Notes: a model not told the origin generated them from the letters alone. 64,000 nt of DNA from Sporosarcina sp. FSL K6-3457 (GCF_038007285.1 NZ_JBBOWX010000001.1:1691501-1755500), one strand, 5' to 3'. Positions 9,669 through 21,150 are shown, counted from the stretch's first letter. Translations and numbers: made by a program.

Positions 9669-9801
9669 CTTGAGTCAGCTGAAGTTCTTGCTGATTCAAG
9701 TTAAAGTTGAGCCTCCAGCGGATGTCACAAATTTTGCCGGGAGTTAATTGCGCGAGCGCAATTCAAAATTTGGACGCAATTACGCCAAGGCGTAATTGAT
9801 T
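9659..9801 (-). repeat. Dispersed intergenic repeat, copy C, between proB and proA
   Basis: A stem of about 20 bp (arms 9659-9678 and 9689-9708, one mismatch) includes the proB stop codon. It is followed by GAGCCTCCAGCGGATGTCACA, the AAATTTTG/CAAAATTT arms around a hairpin (AATTGCGCGAGCGCAATT), and the end palindrome AATTACGCCAAGGCGTAATT. Same orientation as copy B. It sits in the 151-bp proB-proA gap and could attenuate or stabilise the transcript. Confidence 0.8.
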
Positions 9802-9819
9802 ATATGAGGGGGAATTATT

Positions 9820-11067
9820 ATGAGTGAAGTAACAAGAAAAGGGCAATTGGCAAAGCAAGCAAGCTATTCGTTGGTCAATGTGACAACGGAGCAGAAAAAT
9901 GAGGCATTGGCATTGATTGCTGAACAACTATTGGTTGACCAATCGGAGATTCTCGTTGAAAATCACAAGGATTTGGAAGAAGGGCGAGTAAATGGACTGA
10001 CGGATGCGGTTTTAGATCGGATTATGTTAAATGAAAAACGTATACAGGACATGGCGCATGCCGTCAAGCTGTTAATGGAGTTGGCGGACCCAATTGGAGA
10101 AACATTGGAAACGATTGAGAAGGAAAATGGTTTGCATCTTGAAGTGAAACGTGTGCCACTTGGCGTGATTGGTATGATTTATGAGGCAAGGCCGAATGTG
10201 ACGCTGGATACAGCAACATTGGCGATTAAAACAGGCAATGCTGTGATATTGCGAGGGAGTTCTTCCGCAAAATATTCAAATAGTGTGCTGGTCAAATCTA
10301 TTCATACAGCACTTGATAAGAGTGCTATTTCGAAAGAGTCCATTCAGTTCATAGAAGATACGAGTCGAGAAACAGCGAAGGAACTTTTCCGGTTAAACGA
10401 TTATTTGGACGTTCTTATTCCACGAGGCGGCAAAATGCTTATTGACACAGTGATTCGTGAAGCGACGGTTCCTGTCATTCAAACGGGTGCCGGGAATTGT
10501 CATATATTTATCGATGAAACCGCGGATCCAGATATGGCTGGGGAGATTACCTTGAACGCAAAAATCCAGCGTCCATCTGTCTGCAATGCCATCGAAACGA
10601 TCCTGATTCATGAAAAGTGGTTTGAGCAATATGGCAAAAAATTGGTCGAGAGTCTTCAGCGGAGTGGTGTGGAGATTTTGGGAGATGAAACCGTCGTACA
10701 GGAATGCCAGGATGTGAAGTTGGCATCCGAATCGGATTGGTCCACGGAATACCTCGGGTTAACCGTCAGCATTAAGCTCGTTGCGAATCTGGATGAAGCC
10801 ATTACGCATATCAATCAATATGGAACGCAACATTCGGAAGCCATTATTACGCAAGATGAACGGCAGGCAGCCATCTTTTTGACACGTATCGATGCTGCGG
10901 CAGTCTACCATAATGCCTCCACTCGATTTACAGACGGCTTTGAATTCGGCTACGGAGCGGAGATTGGCATCAGCACACAAAAATTACATGCCAGGGGACC
11001 GATGGGATTAAAGGCGTTGACGACTAGTAAATATATGATTCGTGGAAATGGGCAGGTGCGTGGATGA
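9820..11067 (+). CDS. proA: Glutamate-5-semialdehyde dehydrogenase (gamma-glutamyl phosphate reductase)
   Basis: A 415-aa NADPH-dependent enzyme of the aldehyde dehydrogenase superfamily, reducing gamma-glutamyl phosphate to glutamate semialdehyde. Motifs include [39 protein letters not shown], and the catalytic-Cys region [13 protein letters not shown] near residue 255. It ends with [19 protein letters not shown], a family signature. AGGGGGA precedes the ATG. It follows proB behind repeat C. Confidence 0.96.
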   Translation: MSEVTRKGQLAKQASYSLVNVTTEQKNEALALIAEQLLVDQSEILVENHKDLEEGRVNGLTDAVLDRIMLNEKRIQDMAHAVKLLMELADPIGETLETIEKENGLHLEVKRVPLGVIGMIYEARPNVTLDTATLAIKTGNAVILRGSSSAKYSNSVLVKSIHTALDKSAISKESIQFIEDTSRETAKELFRLNDYLDVLIPRGGKMLIDTVIREATVPVIQTGAGNCHIFIDETADPDMAGEITLNAKIQRPSVCNAIETILIHEKWFEQYGKKLVESLQRSGVEILGDETVVQECQDVKLASESDWSTEYLGLTVSIKLVANLDEAITHINQYGTQHSEAIITQDERQAAIFLTRIDAAAVYHNASTRFTDGFEFGYGAEIGISTQKLHARGPMGLKALTTSKYMIRGNGQVRG

Positions 11068-11091
11068 GGGGATTCTTACGGAATAGTGTGT

Positions 11092-11155
11092 AGATTTGCG
11101 AACTCGCTGGTAAATTCCACAAATTCGCCGGTAACTCTCAGAAACTTGCCTATAC
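11092..11155 (+). repeat. Three imperfect repeats of about 21 bp
   Basis: Successive units GATTTGCGAACTCGCTGGTAA, TTCCACAAATTCGCCGGTAA and CTCAGAAACTTGCCTA share a C-x-AATTCGCCGGT-like pattern. They lie between the proA stop and its terminator. The array is short and degenerate, with no obvious function. Confidence 0.4.
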
Positions 11156-11162
11156 TATCAAA

Positions 11163-11190
11163 AAACCGTGGGAAATCACTCCCACGGTTT
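11163..11190. terminator. Bidirectional terminator between proA and the LCP gene
   Basis: A perfect stem AAACCGTGGGA/TCCCACGGTTT with a 6-nt loop and A/T-rich flanks on both sides. It is placed between convergent genes. Confidence 0.8.
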
Positions 11191-11198
11191 ACTTCTCT

Positions 11199-12122
11199 CT
11201 ATTTTAACTCCAAATGCTGTTTCAACGTACCTGTAACTTCCTGCAATTCTTCTTCATCCATCATGTAATACCAAATCCCGCCGTTCATGCGCTTTCCTGT
11301 TCCTTTTTCAAAATGCAATTGTTCGATTTTATCGGCTGCATCTCGATAGTTTTTTTGTACGTCTACCATTTCATCGAATGTCATATTGGTTTTGATATTG
11401 TCACCGAGTGCATTGAATAGGCTGCGGTAATTTAGTAAACTATTGACTGATTTACCTTGCTGTAAAACGCCTTGAATGACTTGTCTCTGACGATCTTGTC
11501 GACCCCAATCTCCACTTGGGTCTTCTTTACGCATCCTCACATAGGATAACGCTTCTTTCCCTGTCAATTTAATTTCTCCCGCTGGAAAATGGATGGCATC
11601 CTGTGTGAAATCTAATGTATTTCTAACGGTTATTCCACCAACAGCATCGACTACATCCTGAAAGCCTTCCATATTGACCTCTGCAACATAATCAATCGGC
11701 ATATCTAATAAATTCTCGACAGAATCGAGTGACATCTGGATACCACCAAATGCAAACGCGTGATTCAGCTTATCCTGTGTACCATGGCCAACAATTTCTG
11801 TATACGTATCGCGCGGAATACTAACCATTTTCGTTGACTTCAAAGTTGGATTGACTGTCATGACAATCATCGTATCGGAGCGACCTTTATCGCCCTCGCG
11901 TTCATCAACGCCTAATACGAGAACCGAAAATGGCTCCTTTTTATCAAAAATAATGTTTACCTCTCGTTTATCAGATACCTCACGACCGATTGGTTTATAC
12001 ATCTCTTTTAATGTTGAAGTTAAGTCCAAGTAGATACTCAATGCCAAGCCGCCAATGATAAGACCGATAAGCGCAATAATCCATGGCCATTTTTTCCTTT
12101 TCTTACTATGTGCTCGTTTCAT
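11199..12122 (-). CDS. LytR-CpsA-Psr (LCP) family cell-wall polymer ligase
   Basis: A 307-aa membrane-anchored protein. A basic cytoplasmic tail (KRAHSKKRKK) precedes one membrane helix (about 13-31), then the extracellular LCP domain: VLVLGVDEREGDKGRSDTM, the Arg/Asp motif MVSIPRDTYTEI, NHAFAFGG, and YVRMRKEDPSGDWGRQDRQR. LCP proteins attach wall teichoic acid or other polymers from a polyprenyl carrier to peptidoglycan. It resembles Bacillus TagT/U/V, but which one cannot be told. It is monocistronic. The 256 bp upstream hold no further feature that I can support. Confidence 0.9.
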   Translation of the reverse strand: MKRAHSKKRKKWPWIIALIGLIIGGLALSIYLDLTSTLKEMYKPIGREVSDKREVNIIFDKKEPFSVLVLGVDEREGDKGRSDTMIVMTVNPTLKSTKMVSIPRDTYTEIVGHGTQDKLNHAFAFGGIQMSLDSVENLLDMPIDYVAEVNMEGFQDVVDAVGGITVRNTLDFTQDAIHFPAGEIKLTGKEALSYVRMRKEDPSGDWGRQDRQRQVIQGVLQQGKSVNSLLNYRSLFNALGDNIKTNMTFDEMVDVQKNYRDAADKIEQLHFEKGTGKRMNGGIWYYMMDEEELQEVTGTLKQHLELK

Positions 12123-12378
12123 GAAGATCCTCCATTACCTATAATCTGAAAAAATATTACCCTAGTATGGACGAATATCGGGGATTTAGGTTTCAAGTTA
12201 TGGTGAAAAGGGGTATCGTACTTACATATTGTATGAACAATCACATACTCTTGTAGGCATTTGATGAGTCATTCGGAGCGATTTACTTTATCTATATTGA
12301 TACTTTAGACTATCAAGCGAATGAAACAAATGGTATGGTTTAACAGGGGATTGTTTATCGAAAGGACTGACTATTACA

Positions 12379-14418
12379 TTGTTTAAATTACCGTCAACGG
12401 ATTTGATCGAGTTACAAGGGGAGTATTCATTTCCGATTATCGGCTTATCCATTCTAATTGCATGTGTTGCTTCTTATACAGCTTTGGCTATGAACGAACG
12501 AGCACAACAACATAGCTTTTTTCACAAAAACTTTTGGCTCATACTAGCATCTGTTGCGATGGGCTTTGGTATATGGTCTATGCATTTTGTAGGTATGAGT
12601 GCCTATTCATTGCCTGTCAGTATGCATTATGACCAGTTGCTAACAGTCATTTCAGTTTTCCCAGCAATGCTCGCTTCTTTTTTAGCCTTTTACATAGCCA
12701 ATCAACCAAGAAGATTAATATGGTTGTATATACTCGCGGGTATTGTGATGGGGCTCGGTATTTCAACGATGCATTATGTTGGCATGGCAGCTATGAAAAT
12801 GGATGCTCTCTATTTTTATGATTTCTGGCTATTCACAGCATCAATTGTCATTGCCATAGTTGTTTCTTTTGTTGCACTTTTTGTTTTTTCAACACTGCAG
12901 CGTTATATGGAAAATCGTTTCATTCAACTGATGACGGCGATTATTCTGGGATTAGCTGTCTCGAGTATGCATTACACAGGTATGATGGCAATTTCTGTTT
13001 ATGTATCTCCAAATCACTCCCATACATCGGTAGCTCACGAGATGGAGTTATCCTTTATTGTCATTAGTGTTACAGTTGGTATGGCTTTGTTACTGGGCTT
13101 ATTATTGCTATCGAGTCTGCTAGATCGTTATGTGAAATATCGTACGAATCATTATGATATGTTGACAAGACTCCCAAATCGCCGGCAATTTGAGCGGAAA
13201 CTTAGCCAGTCTCAGGTCAAGCAAACGTTAGCGATTTGGCATTTGCATGACTTGGAAAGAGTCAATCGAGAGAATGGTTATCTTTTTGGAGATGAAGTAC
13301 TTCAATATCTTGCCGAATCTATGATTGCGTTAACGCCGCCACAGTCGGATTTGTACAGAATTGAAGGGAATCGTTTTGCTTTTTTAGCGAGAGGAACGGA
13401 AAGTGAAACGGTCTTTTATGCTGCGATGGAAAAGATTGCTGAAACACTTAGCCAACCATTTGTATTTCAGAATAAAGAAATTAGGATACAGGCTGTCTGT
13501 GCTTGGTTGCCAGCTAGCCAACAAAATGAATCCTCGAACATTTATTCAAATGTATTGGCTGTGCTGAATTCACCATCACTACAATACAAGTTAGACATCA
13601 TTCAGTATGACCCAGTGCTTCATACCTATACATTTGAACGGGAAATTGCCAATGATGTAGAACGTGCTATGGCGGAGGACGAGTTGTATCTGGTTTATCA
13701 GCCTAAAATTAATGGTAAAACGTATGAAATGGTCGGTGTAGAAACTTTATTACGCTGGCAACATCCTATTTATGGCATGCTTTCACCTGGTGTATTCATT
13801 CCTATTTTAGAAGAAAAGAATCGTATGTTGGATGTTACGGATTGGGTTATTGAGCGAGCCTGCCGTCAGCTTGCCGAATGGGAAAGGGAAGGGCGACCAG
13901 TTGGACAAGCTGCTATTAATATTCCAGGTCAATATATCACTTCATCACGTCTATTGAAAGTGTTAAAGCGGGCAGTGACAGACTATAATCTTGAGCCGCA
14001 GCAATTAGAATTAGAAATCACAGAAACAAGTTTTGTCAAGACGATTGAAGAGGCGATAAGAGCCGTCGGAGTGTTTCGTCAAGAAGGTTTCTCGGTTGCA
14101 TTGGATGACTTCGGAACAGGTGTATCATCGTTATCTTATTTAAAACAAATCCCGATTTCAACGCTCAAAATTGACAAATCTTTTGTGGATGGAGTACCAG
14201 CATCCACAAAAGATTCATCGATTATTCAAGCTATTATTGCACTCGGTAGTTCTTTGGATTTGTCGATTGTTTTTGAAGGAGTAGAGACGGCAGAGCAAGC
14301 ACAGTTCTTAGCCTTTACATGTGAACAACCGATTATTCAAGGCTATTACTTTGCAAAACCAATGATCGCTTCGGAACTGATTGAATGGCATCAAAATTTT
14401 AGAAAGCCAACCATATAA
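12379..14418 (+). CDS. MHYT-GGDEF-EAL membrane signalling protein (probable c-di-GMP phosphodiesterase)
   Basis: A 679-aa protein from a TTG start. The first 250 residues contain seven membrane helices with three MHYT-type motifs (SMHFVGM, TMHYVGM, SMHYTGM), thought to bind a metal and sense O2, CO or NO. The GGDEF-like domain (about 260-400) is degenerate: the signature position reads IEGNRF near 326, so cyclase activity is unlikely. The EAL domain (about 420-670) reads ETLLRW in place of EALLRW. It keeps the downstream acidic motif DDFGTGVSSLSYL (near 575) and ends LKIDKSFV...IIQAII...EGVET, consistent with an active phosphodiesterase. No neighbouring c-di-GMP gene is present. Confidence 0.9.
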   Translation: MFKLPSTDLIELQGEYSFPIIGLSILIACVASYTALAMNERAQQHSFFHKNFWLILASVAMGFGIWSMHFVGMSAYSLPVSMHYDQLLTVISVFPAMLASFLAFYIANQPRRLIWLYILAGIVMGLGISTMHYVGMAAMKMDALYFYDFWLFTASIVIAIVVSFVALFVFSTLQRYMENRFIQLMTAIILGLAVSSMHYTGMMAISVYVSPNHSHTSVAHEMELSFIVISVTVGMALLLGLLLLSSLLDRYVKYRTNHYDMLTRLPNRRQFERKLSQSQVKQTLAIWHLHDLERVNRENGYLFGDEVLQYLAESMIALTPPQSDLYRIEGNRFAFLARGTESETVFYAAMEKIAETLSQPFVFQNKEIRIQAVCAWLPASQQNESSNIYSNVLAVLNSPSLQYKLDIIQYDPVLHTYTFEREIANDVERAMAEDELYLVYQPKINGKTYEMVGVETLLRWQHPIYGMLSPGVFIPILEEKNRMLDVTDWVIERACRQLAEWEREGRPVGQAAINIPGQYITSSRLLKVLKRAVTDYNLEPQQLELEITETSFVKTIEEAIRAVGVFRQEGFSVALDDFGTGVSSLSYLKQIPISTLKIDKSFVDGVPASTKDSSIIQAIIALGSSLDLSIVFEGVETAEQAQFLAFTCEQPIIQGYYFAKPMIASELIEWHQNFRKPTI

Positions 14419-14533
14419 GTGTCTGCGCCTCAAGCGATTCAATATTGTTTGGGGCCAGATGCTTTTTTTAGTTCTACTATCCTTGCATTGTTCTTACAGT
14501 GTAACAACACTAAGAAAAAGGAGAGGGTAGGCA

Positions 14534-15400
14534 ATGTTAATAGATGGGGTATTTTCAGGGGGAGGTTTGAAAGGATTCGCACTAGTTGGGGCCTATCAGG
14601 TGCTGGAGGAACAGGGCTATCGTTTTCAGCGGGTCGCGGGAACGAGTGCAGGGGCAATCATTGCCTGTTTCATAGCTGCTGGCTACACCGCTAAGGAAAT
14701 TGAAGTGATGTTGGATGAATTGGATATGCTTTCCTTGCTGGATCCGCGTAGAACGATTTTACCATTCCCGTTTATGAAGTGGATAGGTTTGTATTGGCGT
14801 CTTGGTTTATATCAAGGAAAAGCACTGGAGAATTGGTTTTTAGAAAAATTGGCAGACAAAGACGTTTATACATTTGCTGATGTGACTCCTGGTTCATTGA
14901 AGCTTGTAGCCTCTGATTTGACGAATGGCAAAATGCTCGTGCTTCCAGATGATTTGGAACGATACGGTGTCGTAGCGGAAACGTTCCCAATCGCACGCGC
15001 TTTACGTATGAGCTGTGGGATTCCATTTTTCTTTGAACCGGTCAAGATGAAAGTCGGATCGGGAGATACCATCGTTGTCGACGGCGGTGTGTTAAGCAAT
15101 TTTCCACTGTGGATATTCGATAAAAAAGAGCGTCCAGTTCTAGGCTTGCAGCTTAGCCGTAGTCCGGAAAAACAGCCTGGCTATCCTATTCACAATGCCT
15201 TGCAGCTATTCGAAGCGCTATTTTCAACGATGAAAAATGCTCATGATGAAAGATATATTTCCCGTAAGCATGAAAAGGATATTATTTTTATTCCAGTAGA
15301 TGGTTTTAGCGCCACTGAGTTTGATCTCGATGAAGAAGGAAAAGAAACACTGATGGAAATCGGGCGTAGTCGTACAACGCAATTTTTGAAAATGTGGTAA
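14534..15400 (+). CDS. Patatin-like phospholipase family protein
   Basis: A 288-aa serine hydrolase. The oxyanion motif SGGGLKG is at about residue 8, the nucleophile elbow GTSAG at 36-40, and the Asp of the Ser-Asp dyad in DGGVLSNFPL near 182. This is the full set for a patatin lipid acyl hydrolase. There is no signal peptide, so it is probably cytoplasmic or membrane-associated. AAGGAGAGG precedes the ATG. A terminator follows closely. The substrate is unknown. Confidence 0.9.
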   Translation: MLIDGVFSGGGLKGFALVGAYQVLEEQGYRFQRVAGTSAGAIIACFIAAGYTAKEIEVMLDELDMLSLLDPRRTILPFPFMKWIGLYWRLGLYQGKALENWFLEKLADKDVYTFADVTPGSLKLVASDLTNGKMLVLPDDLERYGVVAETFPIARALRMSCGIPFFFEPVKMKVGSGDTIVVDGGVLSNFPLWIFDKKERPVLGLQLSRSPEKQPGYPIHNALQLFEALFSTMKNAHDERYISRKHEKDIIFIPVDGFSATEFDLDEEGKETLMEIGRSRTTQFLKMW

Positions 15401-15406
15401 ATGACT

Positions 15407-15432
15407 AGCCCTGAATCTAATTCAGGGCTTTT
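15407..15432 (+). terminator. Terminator after the patatin-like gene
   Basis: Stem AGCCCTGAA/TTCAGGGCT with a 6-nt loop, followed by TTTTC, 6 bp after the stop codon. Confidence 0.8.
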
Positions 15433-15449
15433 CGAAGTGGGGATAAATG

Positions 15450-15936
15450 GGCGGTCTAGTTCTAGTGGGGTGTACGAGTTTTTTGCAAAGGTAGTACAGT
15501 TTGGTCCCGGGGTGCACGAGTTTGCGAAATAGGTGTTCCAGTTCTAGTGGGGTGTACGAGTTTCCGACAAAGGTAGTACAGTTTGGCCCCGGGGTGTACG
15601 AGTTTGCGAAATAGGTGTTCCAGTTCTAGTGGGTGTACGAGTTTCCGACAAAGGTAGTACAGTTTGGCCCCGGGGTGTACGAGTTTGCGAAATAGGTGTC
15701 CCAGTTCTAGTGGGTGTACGAGTTTCCGACAAAGGTAGTACAGTTTGGTCCTGGGGTGTACGAGTTTGCGAAATAGGTGTTCCGGTTCTAGTGGGGTGTA
15801 CGAGTTTTCGACAAAGGTAGTACAGTTTGGTTCTGGGGTGTACGAGTTTGCGAAATAGGTGCTCCAGTTCTAGTGGGGTGTACGAGTTTTTGGCAATGGT
15901 AGTCCAGTTTGGCCCCGGGGTGTTCCAGTTCCCGCA
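15450..15936. repeat. Tandem array of about six 81-82 bp units
   Basis: The marker TTTGCGAAATAGGTG begins at 15521, 15603, 15684, 15765 and 15847, a period of 81-82 bp. Each unit has two related halves: GGGGTGTACGAGTTTGCGAA, and the same GTACGAGTTT followed by CCGACAAAGGTAGTACAG. Units differ by single bases and degrade towards both ends. The unequal 81/82 period breaks any reading frame, and no start with a ribosome binding site is seen, so I treat the array as non-coding. It fills most of the 686-bp gap before the FtsH-like gene. Confidence 0.9.
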
Positions 15937-16086
15937 GGGGATATGAGTTTCTATTATGACACTCCATTATGGATAAGGAATCAATTGTATTAGGATATTA
16001 ATGGGGTGTATTCCTTTTATTCGCCTACCAAAATAGTTGGATTATCATTTATACTAGATGTATCCCTTAGAAGGAGTTGAGAAGGC

Positions 16087-17766
16087 TTGAAGAAGATTGC
16101 GATTTTAGTCCTCTTCGTCATTGGAACAGCGGTAGGTATTGGTTGGTACGCGCTTGACTCGAATAAAGGAACGGCCATTTCATTTGCTGAACTGGAAAAA
16201 ACAATCCAGGTTGCACAGGGCCAGATTTCGTTGAAAGAAACATCCAGTGGTTCACTCTACTTACAGACGACAGATGCTCTTTACGTGACACAAGTTCGTC
16301 CACAAAGTCAATTAGTTGAACAATTAGTTGAAAAATATAATCTAAACTATCAATATGCCAATCAAAATAAATTCGATGGACTGCTGATTGGTGGATTACT
16401 CATAGCATCACTTGTTACATTGTTCGTCCTACACAAAAAAGGCAAAATCGGTATCGGTGCCTCTGCGATGAAAAACAGTGCCTCTAAAGCAACACCTTTA
16501 CCAGACATTACGTTACAAGATATTGGTGGATTGCCAGTTGAAATGAAAGAAGAAATTCACCAAACCTTATCCATCATAAAAAATCCGAAACAATCGGAAC
16601 AACTCGGTATTACGCCGCCAAAAGGTCTGTTGTTGTACGGACCACCTGGTACAGGGAAAACCTTGCTGGCACAAGCAATCGCGCGCGAAATTGGTGCGAC
16701 ATTTTATTCATCGAGTGGAGCAGCTTTCACGGAGTTATTTGTCGGTGTTGGGGCTGCTAGAGTACGCACGCTGTTTGAAAATGCGCGAAAGCAGAAACCG
16801 GCTGTGATTTTCATTGATGAAGTCGATGCACTTGCAGGGAAACGAAAAACGCATGGCGGGGAAGAAACGGAAAAAACGTTGACAGAACTGCTTGTCCAGT
16901 TAGATGGCGGCAATAATAACGAGGGTGTGTTATTCATTGCCGCCACGAACCGGAAGGATATGCTCGATGAGGCTTTTCTTCGCCCAGGTCGAATCGATTA
17001 CTCTTTCCAAGTCCCGTTACCAGATACGACGGGCAGAAGAGAGATTATCCACATTCATACGAAAGGCAAGCTGTTGGCGGATAATGTTGCGGCTTCCTTG
17101 GATGGCTTAGCGGACAGTACAGCAGGCTTTTCGGGTGCTGAGCTGAGTTCGCTGTTTGAAACGGCGAGTAGAAGGGCTATGCGTGATGGGCGTCGGGCAA
17201 TTGATAAAAATGATTTAGACTTTGCCATTGACCGTACGATTTTGGGCAGCACTTCACGTACATTAAATGATCCACAAACAAAGCGGAGAGTAGCTATTCA
17301 TGAAACGGGTCACGCGCTAATTGCAGCGATTACGAAGCCGGGTTCAGTGCGGAAAGCGACGATTATTCCGCGAGGACAAGCGCTTGGCTATGTTGCTCCA
17401 TTTCAAAAAGAGCTTCATTTATCGACGTATAGCGAATTGCTAGACCAAGTGAGTATGATTTTGGCTGGTGGGGTAGCAGAGCGTATGTACCTTGGTGAGC
17501 ATAGTATTGGTGTTGGTGGCGATGTCCAGCAAGCCAAGGAAATCATTGAAAGAATGGTTGACACGGGCTTGCTACAGGACGGCTTTACGCTAACTTTCAA
17601 TGAAGGGCAAAAAGAGTCGAAGATGCAAGCGATTTTTGACAAGGCTCTTCATCAAACAGAAGGCCTTATTCAACAATATTCCACTGAATTCGATCAGTTG
17701 GTGGACTTGTTAATGAAAAAAGAAACACTGGATGGTTCGGAGATTCAGGAAATAGTAGGTCTATAA
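16087..17766 (+). CDS. FtsH-like AAA+ zinc metalloprotease, short second paralogue type
   Basis: A 559-aa protein from TTG with AAGGAG upstream. Two membrane helices flank a short external loop (about 3-22 and 98-117). The AAA+ module follows: Walker A GPPGTGKT near 184, Walker B VIFIDEVDAL near 241, and the second region of homology AATNRKDMLDEAFLRPGRID. The M41 peptidase part keeps the zinc motif HETGH near 405 and GGDVQQAKEI further on. Housekeeping FtsH is usually 640-700 aa; this one has a shorter periplasmic segment and tail, so it is probably an accessory membrane protease. It follows the tandem repeat array and stands alone. Confidence 0.85.
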   Translation: MKKIAILVLFVIGTAVGIGWYALDSNKGTAISFAELEKTIQVAQGQISLKETSSGSLYLQTTDALYVTQVRPQSQLVEQLVEKYNLNYQYANQNKFDGLLIGGLLIASLVTLFVLHKKGKIGIGASAMKNSASKATPLPDITLQDIGGLPVEMKEEIHQTLSIIKNPKQSEQLGITPPKGLLLYGPPGTGKTLLAQAIAREIGATFYSSSGAAFTELFVGVGAARVRTLFENARKQKPAVIFIDEVDALAGKRKTHGGEETEKTLTELLVQLDGGNNNEGVLFIAATNRKDMLDEAFLRPGRIDYSFQVPLPDTTGRREIIHIHTKGKLLADNVAASLDGLADSTAGFSGAELSSLFETASRRAMRDGRRAIDKNDLDFAIDRTILGSTSRTLNDPQTKRRVAIHETGHALIAAITKPGSVRKATIIPRGQALGYVAPFQKELHLSTYSELLDQVSMILAGGVAERMYLGEHSIGVGGDVQQAKEIIERMVDTGLLQDGFTLTFNEGQKESKMQAIFDKALHQTEGLIQQYSTEFDQLVDLLMKKETLDGSEIQEIVGL

Positions 17767-17775
17767 TATTACGTC

Positions 17776-17805
17776 GCCACAGCCTTTACGGTTGTGGCAT
17801 TTTTA
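17776..17805 (+). terminator. Terminator after the FtsH-like gene
   Basis: Stem GCCACAGCC/GGTTGTGGC with a 5-nt loop and ATTTTT following. Confidence 0.8.
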
Positions 17806-17875
17806 AGATTAATATACCTATTTGCTAAAGATTAGTGCTAGAATGGAGTCAATAAAAGATAATGGGGATAGATGG

Positions 17876-18721
17876 ATGGAAAAATACTTGATTCACAAAG
17901 CATTGAATAATAATGTACTCATAGCGACGGATAGTAGTGGCAATGAGGTGATTTTAATTGGGCGCGGGATTGGCTTTGGTGCAAAAGTCGGGGAATCCAT
18001 TCAGCAGGAAAAAATCGAGAAATTATTTGTATTGAATGATCCTGACGAGCAAGAGCAGTATAAGCAACTTCTTTCCAGCATAGATGAAGATACGTTAAAA
18101 GTGCTGATTTCTGCAGTTGAAATTATTCAACAACGAGTGAATCAGCCGTTGAATGAGCATATCCATGTGGCGTTGACTGACCATTTAGTGTTTGCGGTGA
18201 GTCGAATGAGACGTGGGATGGCTATTCGAAATCCTTTTTTACTGGAAACGAAAGCACTTTACCCAGAGGAATATGACATTGCGGCTGAGGTGACAGCAAT
18301 GGTCAATAAACAGCTGACAGTTGCGCTGCCGGAAGGGGAAATTGGTTTCATCACTCTCCATATTCATAGTGCCATTGTGAATAAAAATGTGCGTGATGTG
18401 ACGAGGCACTCGGAGTTGATTGTTCAATTGGTGAATATGATTGAACAGCAATTTAGCATAGAAATCGATAAAAATAGTATTGATTATATGCGTCTGATTC
18501 GCCATCTCCGTTTTGCGATTGAAAGAGTAGTACGGGGGGAACGCGTTGCAGAGCCGAAAAAGATTACACTATTGTTAAAGGCGGAGTATCCGGTTTGTTA
18601 CAATTTGGCTTGGAAGCTTATAAAAGTAATGCAACAAGTATTGCAAAAAGAAGTATATGAGGCGGAAGCAGTTTACTTAAGCCTTCATTTGCAAAGGATT
18701 CAAGCAAAAGTCGAAGAGTAA
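17876..18721 (+). CDS. glcT: PtsGHI operon antiterminator GlcT (BglG/SacY family)
   Basis: A 281-aa RNA-binding antiterminator. I place the start at the ATG of MEKYLIHKALNNNV, preceded by GGGGATAG; an upstream in-frame TTG lacks a site and would add 18 atypical residues. The CAT RNA-binding domain (1-58, GRGIGFGAKVGE) is followed by PRD1 (about 65-170, with LTDHLVFAV) and PRD2 (about 172-281, with IRHLRFAIERVVRGE). The PRD histidines are phosphorylated by PTS components. Without glucose it is inactive; with glucose it binds the RAT hairpin in the ptsG leader that lies directly downstream. Confidence 0.94.
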   Translation: MEKYLIHKALNNNVLIATDSSGNEVILIGRGIGFGAKVGESIQQEKIEKLFVLNDPDEQEQYKQLLSSIDEDTLKVLISAVEIIQQRVNQPLNEHIHVALTDHLVFAVSRMRRGMAIRNPFLLETKALYPEEYDIAAEVTAMVNKQLTVALPEGEIGFITLHIHSAIVNKNVRDVTRHSELIVQLVNMIEQQFSIEIDKNSIDYMRLIRHLRFAIERVVRGERVAEPKKITLLLKAEYPVCYNLAWKLIKVMQQVLQKEVYEAEAVYLSLHLQRIQAKVEE

Positions 18722-18860
18722 ATCAATCACGCCTCGGCGTGATTGCGTCCAGATTTTGAATTGAGCTTGCTCAATTGACTCCCTTCAAAATCTGTGACAT
18801 CCGCCGAAGGCTTTCACTTAATTCAGCAGAAGTGCCCCACATCTGCTGAATTAAGTGAGA
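18722..18860 (+). repeat. Dispersed intergenic repeat, copy D
   Basis: The cleanest copy. End palindrome AATCACGCCTCGGCGTGATT, then GCGTCCA, outer arms GATTTTGAA/TTCAAAATC around a TTGAGC/GCTCAA hairpin, the core TGTGACATCCGCCGAAGGC, and a hairpin with arms CACTTAATTCAGCAGA and TCTGCTGAATTAAGTG. It starts right at the glcT stop and may serve as its terminator. Confidence 0.82.
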
Positions 18861-18956
18861 TTGTGGTTGTCAAAAGAAAAGTTCTATGCTACTATGCATC
18901 TATAGAGTCATTGGATTTGTAAGAAGAACTTAATTTAATAACTATTATCTGCATAC

Positions 18957-19060
18957 GTGTTACTGATACGATCAGGCATGAGTACAAAGATGATTGATGA
19001 CGGTTACAAGGGGGGACTCTTGTGGACTATTTTCAATTATTTTTTCTCATGCCTTTTTTT
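18957..19060 (+). promoter_or_regulatory. GlcT-controlled RAT/terminator in the ptsG leader
   Basis: TGTTACTGATACGATCAGGC resembles the Bacillus ptsG ribonucleic antiterminator. Its 3' part overlaps the left arm GGCATGAG (18975-18982) of a terminator whose right arm CTCATGCC (19046-19053) is followed by seven T. GlcT binding to the RAT would block the terminator stem. The element lies 47 bp before ptsG and just after glcT. Confidence 0.88.
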
Positions 19061-19088
19061 ATTGTAGTAAAATCCGATGACTTCATAA

Positions 19089-21149
<2,061 letters not shown>

Positions 21150-21150
21150 A

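Noticed and set aside
11086..11268. 60-codon plus-strand ORF after proA
   Set aside because: It runs through the bidirectional terminator into the antisense of the LCP gene and has no ribosome binding site.
15544..15820. Overlapping open frames on both strands within the tandem repeats (SETRTPTRTGTPISQ-like protein)
   Set aside because: They come from a repeat whose length alternates between 81 and 82 bp. There is no ribosome binding site, and the frames stop as soon as the phase changes.
15450..15936. CRISPR array
   Set aside because: The repeated unit is contiguous at 81-82 bp without unique spacers, and no cas gene is present.
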